Of a DNA stretch of 64,000 nt, positions 59,872 to 64,000 are shown piece after piece (the stretch's first letter is position 1; each line of letters begins with the position of its first letter). This DNA comes from Tropicibacter sp. R16_0. GTDB lineage: Bacteria; Pseudomonadota; Alphaproteobacteria; Rhodobacterales; Rhodobacteraceae. The stretch is taken from assembly GCF_017743935.1 (NCBI RefSeq), contig NZ_JAGHRE010000001.1, positions 231,683 to 295,682 on the forward strand. The letters run 5' to 3'. The notes under the pieces are model-generated. The model was not told the DNA's origin. It searched no databases and was given only the letters and a program-made list of their open reading frames with translations. The position numbers and the translations under genes were made by a program.

Positions 59872-60117
59872 TAAGAACCGACCACGATGCGTATCATGCA
59901 GCTAACGTCCGAGGACTTAGCGCAGGGACAGAGCTAGTCTAGGATTTCCGGGTTGGACGTCGACGCTTACAATGCATTCGGTGATGGAAACTGACCCGAG
60001 ACTGCACCCAGAATCTGCACCTCCGTTTTAGTTTTTTGCAGTAGTTTGTTGCGTGTGTGTATGAGTGCCCGCAATGAGTTGGGGAGTGACATCTTTCTTC
60101 ACCTTCCAGTCACTGCC

Positions 60118-61554
60118 TTAGTGATCAACCTTGTTCCAAAATGCGTGTTTCTGAGGGTGCGAGCGGCGGAGGTCGTCGAAAAAGGCTTCGTGGCTTTGGA
60201 ACGTGCCGTAGTCGGTGATCGCCGTATCAGCCTGAGCGCAAGAGGCAAGGTGACGTGCCGCGTGGCGATAGCGTTTGGTGCGGTTGTTTTGCAGCGCAAA
60301 GGTGATCATCGACCGCCAAACCAGAGTGGCAGCCAAGGGATGTTCAGCCTTGAGCAGCTCTGTGATTGGGGTAAGGATTTCGTAGATACTGCCATCCAAC
60401 TCGTCATGACGGGACAGGATGATGTCAGAGGCGAGGCCAGGATCAGGCCAGCTCAAACAGAACAGAAGGCTTTGGAGCAGGTTGGGATAATTGCGTACAT
60501 GGGCGCGGGCCTCATGCAGCGCTTCATCATCGTCGAAATCGGGCAGGCGCGAGAGGTAGCGGCGCAAGGTCTCGGCGCATAGCCGCGTTTCAAACCGGGC
60601 CCGCATGGCGCGGCGCAGGTCGTCCTCTTTCCCCAGGGCTTCGAGGCAGGCGAAATAGGCGCTGTCAACCTCGGGCATATCAAAAGTGCGGTCTGTGCCG
60701 TTCTCAGCGCTGATGCAGGCTTCCATGATCTGCACGGCGTCTGCGGCGCGGTCGGCTGCCAAAAGCCGCCGCGCAGCATCTGGTGCGATGGTGTGATATG
60801 TCAGTTGCTGAGCGCTATATTGTGCTAGCCAGGCATCCACGTCGCCCCGGACATCGGCGATGTCGGACAGGATCATCCGAAGGGTGCGGTCGCGCCTGTC
60901 TTTTGCCATCTCAAGGCGTCGTTCGGGGCTCACGAAAAATCCGACATTTTCGGTATTATCCCGGGTGACAGGTGTATCCATTGTCGTCTGTGCACGTGCC
61001 TTGAGCGCGTTCAAACCTGCATCCCCCAGGGCCTCGGACAGGGCAGGGATCACGCCGTCAAATTCGCCATAGCCGTTGTCCCGGAGCGCATCAAACACCT
61101 GATCTGCGAGCAATTCAGGGTCGCGTTCAAGACGTGGGGCAAGCGTTTCAGTCGCGTCCATCGCTGCACTCATAACCGCCCCAAGCGTGCCGTTGCTGTC
61201 ATCGGTACGCGTGTGGATGTGGGGGGCCAGCTGAAGAAGTGACCAGAGCAGATCAAAGCCAAGATCGGCGTCTTCTGGCGCGATGCGCGTTGCCGTAAGC
61301 TCGATCAAGCCGGTCAGTTCCTTGGCCAATGTCCGCTGCGCCCGGGCAGAGATCCAGCTTTTGGCGCGCCGGATCTGAGCCAGCCGTTTGCGGATGTCAG
61401 CGGCGGCCTCTTTTGGGCTTTGCTCGGAGGACAATGCCATCCGCACTCGACGTTGCCGCGCTGCATCGCCCTTGACGGCTTCCATCAAAAGCTCGGCCAG
61501 CGTTTCTGCACCCAAGGCTTCCAGGTTCTTCTTGTTGAGGGCTTTTCCTGCCAT
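60118..61554 (-). CDS. DUF6880 family protein
   Basis: This 478-residue, helix-rich soluble protein matches the DUF6880 type: NKKNLEALGAETLAELLMEA near the start, then RRAKSWISARAQRTLAKEL, DLGFDLLWSLLQLAPHI, and repeated helix pairs resembling SWIM-associated TPR-like repeats toward the end (HAARHLASCAQADTAITDYG, SHEAFFDDLRRSHPQKHAFW). The ATG at 61554 begins MAGKALNKKN; a longer upstream frame lacks support. It lies eight bases after the glutathione-transferase gene in the same direction. The function is unknown. Confidence 0.8.
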   Translation of the reverse strand: MAGKALNKKNLEALGAETLAELLMEAVKGDAARQRRVRMALSSEQSPKEAAADIRKRLAQIRRAKSWISARAQRTLAKELTGLIELTATRIAPEDADLGFDLLWSLLQLAPHIHTRTDDSNGTLGAVMSAAMDATETLAPRLERDPELLADQVFDALRDNGYGEFDGVIPALSEALGDAGLNALKARAQTTMDTPVTRDNTENVGFFVSPERRLEMAKDRRDRTLRMILSDIADVRGDVDAWLAQYSAQQLTYHTIAPDAARRLLAADRAADAVQIMEACISAENGTDRTFDMPEVDSAYFACLEALGKEDDLRRAMRARFETRLCAETLRRYLSRLPDFDDDEALHEARAHVRNYPNLLQSLLFCLSWPDPGLASDIILSRHDELDGSIYEILTPITELLKAEHPLAATLVWRSMITFALQNNRTKRYRHAARHLASCAQADTAITDYGTFQSHEAFFDDLRRSHPQKHAFWNKVDH

Positions 61555-61562
61555 GGCCAGTC

Positions 61563-62213
61563 CTATTGAGATGCTTGGCCAAATAGATAGGGGGGCGCGT
61601 CCTCTTCCCAAGTCGGGATTTTTGTCATGGCCGTCTGAAACTCGGCGCTTTGAAGGAAGCCGTCCAGCCAAAGGATCACGTAGGGCCAGGGCTGCGCGTC
61701 AAACCAGCTGCGGTCGATATGGGCGAACTGCCTTACAAACGGAAAGATCGCAATATCGGCGAGGGTGGGCCTGTCACCGGTCAGAAACGAATTCTCCGTC
61801 AATCGCGTATTGAGTAACTGAATGAAATCAGACGCTTTCCTGCGTTCAGACTGCGGATCCAGGTCAGGATAGCGGACGGCGTATTTGGTATGATCAAGCG
61901 CAGCTTTGAAGGGACCATCGTTCTGGGCAATCAGGGTCTTGCCAATATCCGGCATGTTCAAAAGACCATGCGGGTCATTTTGCCCAAGCGCCCAGAACAT
62001 GATGTCGAGGCTCTCATCCAGGCTCAGATCACCCGCTTGCAGATTGGGCACCGTGGCCGAGGGGGAGGCGGCAAGAAACGCCTGGGGTTTTTCTTTCAAT
62101 TTGATCTCGCGGAGTTCTAGTTCCAATCCCGCGCTCAACACGGCCATACGCGCCCGCATCGCATAGGGGCAGCGTCGAAAGGACCACAGGATCGGTCGGG
62201 GCTTTTTCAACAT
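61563..62213 (-). CDS. Glutathione S-transferase family protein
   Basis: This 216-residue protein has a thioredoxin-like N-terminal domain with SFRRCPYAMRARMAVLSAGL near residues 10-29, where the CPYA segment is typical of omega- or StrI-like transferases with a catalytic Cys. It then has SATVPNLQAGDLSLDESLDI for glutathione contacts and an all-helical C-terminal domain (FLTGDRPTLADIAIFPFVRQ near 148-167). The ATG at 62213 is preferred, with a start four codons upstream possible. It is the first gene of a two-gene unit with DUF6880. The substrate is unknown. Confidence 0.87.
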   Translation of the reverse strand: MLKKPRPILWSFRRCPYAMRARMAVLSAGLELELREIKLKEKPQAFLAASPSATVPNLQAGDLSLDESLDIMFWALGQNDPHGLLNMPDIGKTLIAQNDGPFKAALDHTKYAVRYPDLDPQSERRKASDFIQLLNTRLTENSFLTGDRPTLADIAIFPFVRQFAHIDRSWFDAQPWPYVILWLDGFLQSAEFQTAMTKIPTWEEDAPPYLFGQASQ

Positions 62214-62225
62214 GTCTCGGGTCAT

Positions 62226-62729
62226 TGGGCCGTTGTACGATCAAAAATGTCTGCAAGCAAAAACGAAGCATTCGGGTGAGCTTCAAAACGGTAGGGAAAA
62301 TCAACTTCACCCCGCAACGGCGCTTTCCGCCCTCCGTCAATTTTTGCAATTGAAGCGAGTGACAGCTCTTGCGAACCGCACCTCAGCGCTCGACGAACGT
62401 GCCCGAAGTCGGCAAAAGGTCGAAAGTGACACACTGCCAAATCAGCGTGTCGCATTCGCGCGGGCATCTCCTTAACCGAACCACCCGGCCGCACTCTTCG
62501 GATTTTCTGTATGCTCGACGTGCAACCAAGCAGATCCACCTCCGACACCACACTCTGCGCGGGAAGGTTTACGAATAGTCAGCTCTAAACCTTTAGGGGG
62601 CAAAGTTGCGCGGTGGATGGCGAAGCGGACCAAGGCTCGCATATAGTTGCAGTTTTGACCATGAATAGGATTGAATGTGTGCAGTCCGGAAATGCCTACA
62701 AAGGTGCCTCACTCAAGGCCAGAGCGTCC
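62226..62729. other. About 500 bases without a supported gene
   Basis: This gap separates the glutathione-transferase start from the 3' end of the RTX gene. I find only short frames with no family resemblance. It should contain the promoter of the transferase gene and the 3' flank of the RTX gene, but I could not identify either signal convincingly. Confidence 0.45.
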
Positions 62730-64000
62730 TCAAAGCGACCAAATGTTCAGATCTCCATCATCAAAGCGGAAGTATTCCACGTTTATCAACTGGTCGACAC
62801 CGTCAGCGCCAACAACCGACACTTGGTTTGATTGCTCCCCGGTGCCACGGGTCAAGGTGTAGTCCCCGGAGTTTCCGTTGAACAACGCAAAATCCGACCC
62901 GGCGCCGCCGTCCAGTGTGTCGTTGCCCAAGCCGCCCTTGAGGTAATCGATACCGCCATATCCCAGCAGAAAATCGTCCCCGTCGCGACCGACCAGATTG
63001 TTGCGCTCGCGGTTGCCTTCCAGACGGTCATCAAAGTCCGAGCCAACCAGGTTCTCGATCTCGAAGTAAAGATCCCGAACCGCATCGCCAGCCGAGCCAA
63101 AACCCGTTTCCTGTCCCCCAAACTCACCCGCACCATTGCGCAAACTCGCCGTCACACCGGCACCTGCGTTGAAATACGTCACCGTATCGACGCCATCGCC
63201 ACCAAAATATCGCTCTCGCCCGCCGGTGGAACTCACGAACCAGTCAAAACCTCCGAGGCCGCGGAAATCATTCTGCTCCCCATCGCCAAAAAACACGTCC
63301 TGATGGGAAGAGCCTGTAACCCGCTCGACCGAAATCAGGGTCAACCCGTCAGCCAGCCCCGTGTTGTTGGAGCCGTTCGCCAAGTCCAAAAGCACCCCAC
63401 CCACGGCTGCCCCCGTTGGCGGCACCCCATCGGTGGCAAAGATGTCTTGCACCACCGGGGCGCCGGAACTTTCAGCCTCTAGAAAGGTGACCATGTCGAG
63501 CCCGTTGCCGCCGTTGAGCGTATCGTTGCCCTCGGTCGCGATGAACCAGTCATAATCTCCGATCCCGCGGAGCTCATCATTACCGTCCGTGCCGCGCATG
63601 ACGTCGGCAAAGATCGAGCCCGTGGCGCGTTCGATGCTGATCAGCTGATCAACTTCGCCGCCAAAGAGCTTTGCGATGCCAGCGCCCAGATCAAGATCAA
63701 CCATAAAGTTTGTCCCGCGACCCGGTACCTCGATCACGTCGGTATAAGACACCATATCCCGATCTGGACCGCCATCGACGGTGTCATTGCCGCGACCAGG
63801 AATAATCCAGTCAAAACCACCCAGGCCGTTGATTTGCTCACTGTCGGGCGTACCGTTAAGTGTTTGGGACGCGTCAGTGCCGTTGATGGGGGGGCCTTGA
63901 AGAAGTGCGGCAACCTCTGAAAATGTCACGGTCTGGTCCAGAAATTGCAGGACTTCCACATCTGGGCTGATCCTGTCGACGCCGACAAGCGATGTGATCT
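62730..64000 (-). CDS. RTX-type calcium-binding repeat protein, N-terminus outside window
   Basis: The last 423 or so residues of a larger protein are visible; the frame stays open to the window edge. It contains GGxGxDxxx nonapeptide repeats (NGGNGLDMV, FGGDGVDTV, KGGLGNDTLDGGAGSDFAL) that bind calcium after secretion by a type I system. Three longer modules of about 100 residues each carry G-hG-hDWhh followed by GNDT-GG-DMV-Y, and a C-terminal aspartate- and phenylalanine-rich ending (VEYFRFDDGDLNIWSL) typical of RTX secretion signals. Any catalytic domain would lie upstream. Transporter genes are not visible here. Confidence 0.9.
   Translation of the reverse strand, partial: ITSLVGVDRISPDVEVLQFLDQTVTFSEVAALLQGPPINGTDASQTLNGTPDSEQINGLGGFDWIIPGRGNDTVDGGPDRDMVSYTDVIEVPGRGTNFMVDLDLGAGIAKLFGGEVDQLISIERATGSIFADVMRGTDGNDELRGIGDYDWFIATEGNDTLNGGNGLDMVTFLEAESSGAPVVQDIFATDGVPPTGAAVGGVLLDLANGSNNTGLADGLTLISVERVTGSSHQDVFFGDGEQNDFRGLGGFDWFVSSTGGRERYFGGDGVDTVTYFNAGAGVTASLRNGAGEFGGQETGFGSAGDAVRDLYFEIENLVGSDFDDRLEGNRERNNLVGRDGDDFLLGYGGIDYLKGGLGNDTLDGGAGSDFALFNGNSGDYTLTRGTGEQSNQVSVVGADGVDQLINVEYFRFDDGDLNIWSL

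Noticed and set aside
1-64000. CRISPR arrays, tRNA or rRNA genes, insertion sequences, integrase or attachment sites
   Set aside because: I looked for regularly spaced repeats, cloverleaf-like sequences, transposase motifs and terminal inverted repeats and saw none. The repeated palindromes are single 18-bp operators at gene starts, not spaced arrays.

Overview
The window looks like the chromosome of a marine alphaproteobacterium of the Roseobacter group (Rhodobacteraceae, Ruegeria/Leisingera-like). The clues are the high G+C, a DUF1489 gene, a B12-dependent class II ribonucleotide reductase, long DmdC-type acyl-CoA dehydrogenases, a molybdenum NAD-formate dehydrogenase and an RTX repeat protein. 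This placement rests on gene content only. No tRNA, rRNA, insertion sequence, integrase or CRISPR array was found. Coding density is very high, and most of the window is catabolic and transport genes.

Region A (1-10.9 kb, minus strand) is one tightly coupled operon. It runs: FAD subunit and fused 2Fe-2S/molybdopterin subunit of a xanthine-dehydrogenase-type hydroxylase, a 6-hydroxynicotinate-reductase homologue, a UPF0280 protein, two tandem DUF1185 proteins, and an amino-acid-type ABC importer whose two permeases are fused. Together these suggest uptake, hydroxylation, ring reduction and hydrolysis of a nicotinate-like N-heterocycle by a route not described for this group.

Region B (11.2-40 kb) appears to be one large catabolic regulon. 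Five copies of a palindrome close to TTAGTGAACGTTCACTAA lie upstream of: a second complete ABC importer (11.3-16.4 kb); a long TetR regulator; a luciferase-type monooxygenase cluster (with flavin reductase, NTF2-like protein, amidase, acyl-CoA ligase, thiolase, FadN-type bifunctional enzyme, acyl-CoA dehydrogenase and cyclase, 18.3-29.6 kb); a divergent GPH transporter and Rieske oxygenase (35.3-38.1 kb); and an acyl-CoA ligase (38.3-39.8 kb). A DUF1800/DUF1501 pair, a DUF2141 protein, a small membrane protein and a coniferyl-aldehyde-dehydrogenase-type enzyme lie between them. I read this as import of an unknown compound, oxygenation, CoA activation and beta-oxidation.

Region C (40.0-45.5 kb) holds a LysR regulator and a cytosolic NAD-dependent formate dehydrogenase (fused gamma-beta subunit, then alpha). 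It could oxidise formate released by region B oxygenases.

Region D (45.6-54.7 kb) contains a YiaW/YiaV-like membrane pair, a MarR regulator divergent from a small monooxygenase and a membrane protein (with a striking double operator between them), an HpcH aldolase, a crotonase, a second DmdC-type dehydrogenase, an AraC regulator, a second cyclase and DUF1489.

Region E (54.8-64 kb) contains nrdJ, a possible membrane-protein remnant, a UbiB/ABC1 kinase-like protein preceded by a DUF427 gene with an apparent one-base frameshift, DUF6880, a glutathione transferase, and an RTX repeat protein cut by the window end.
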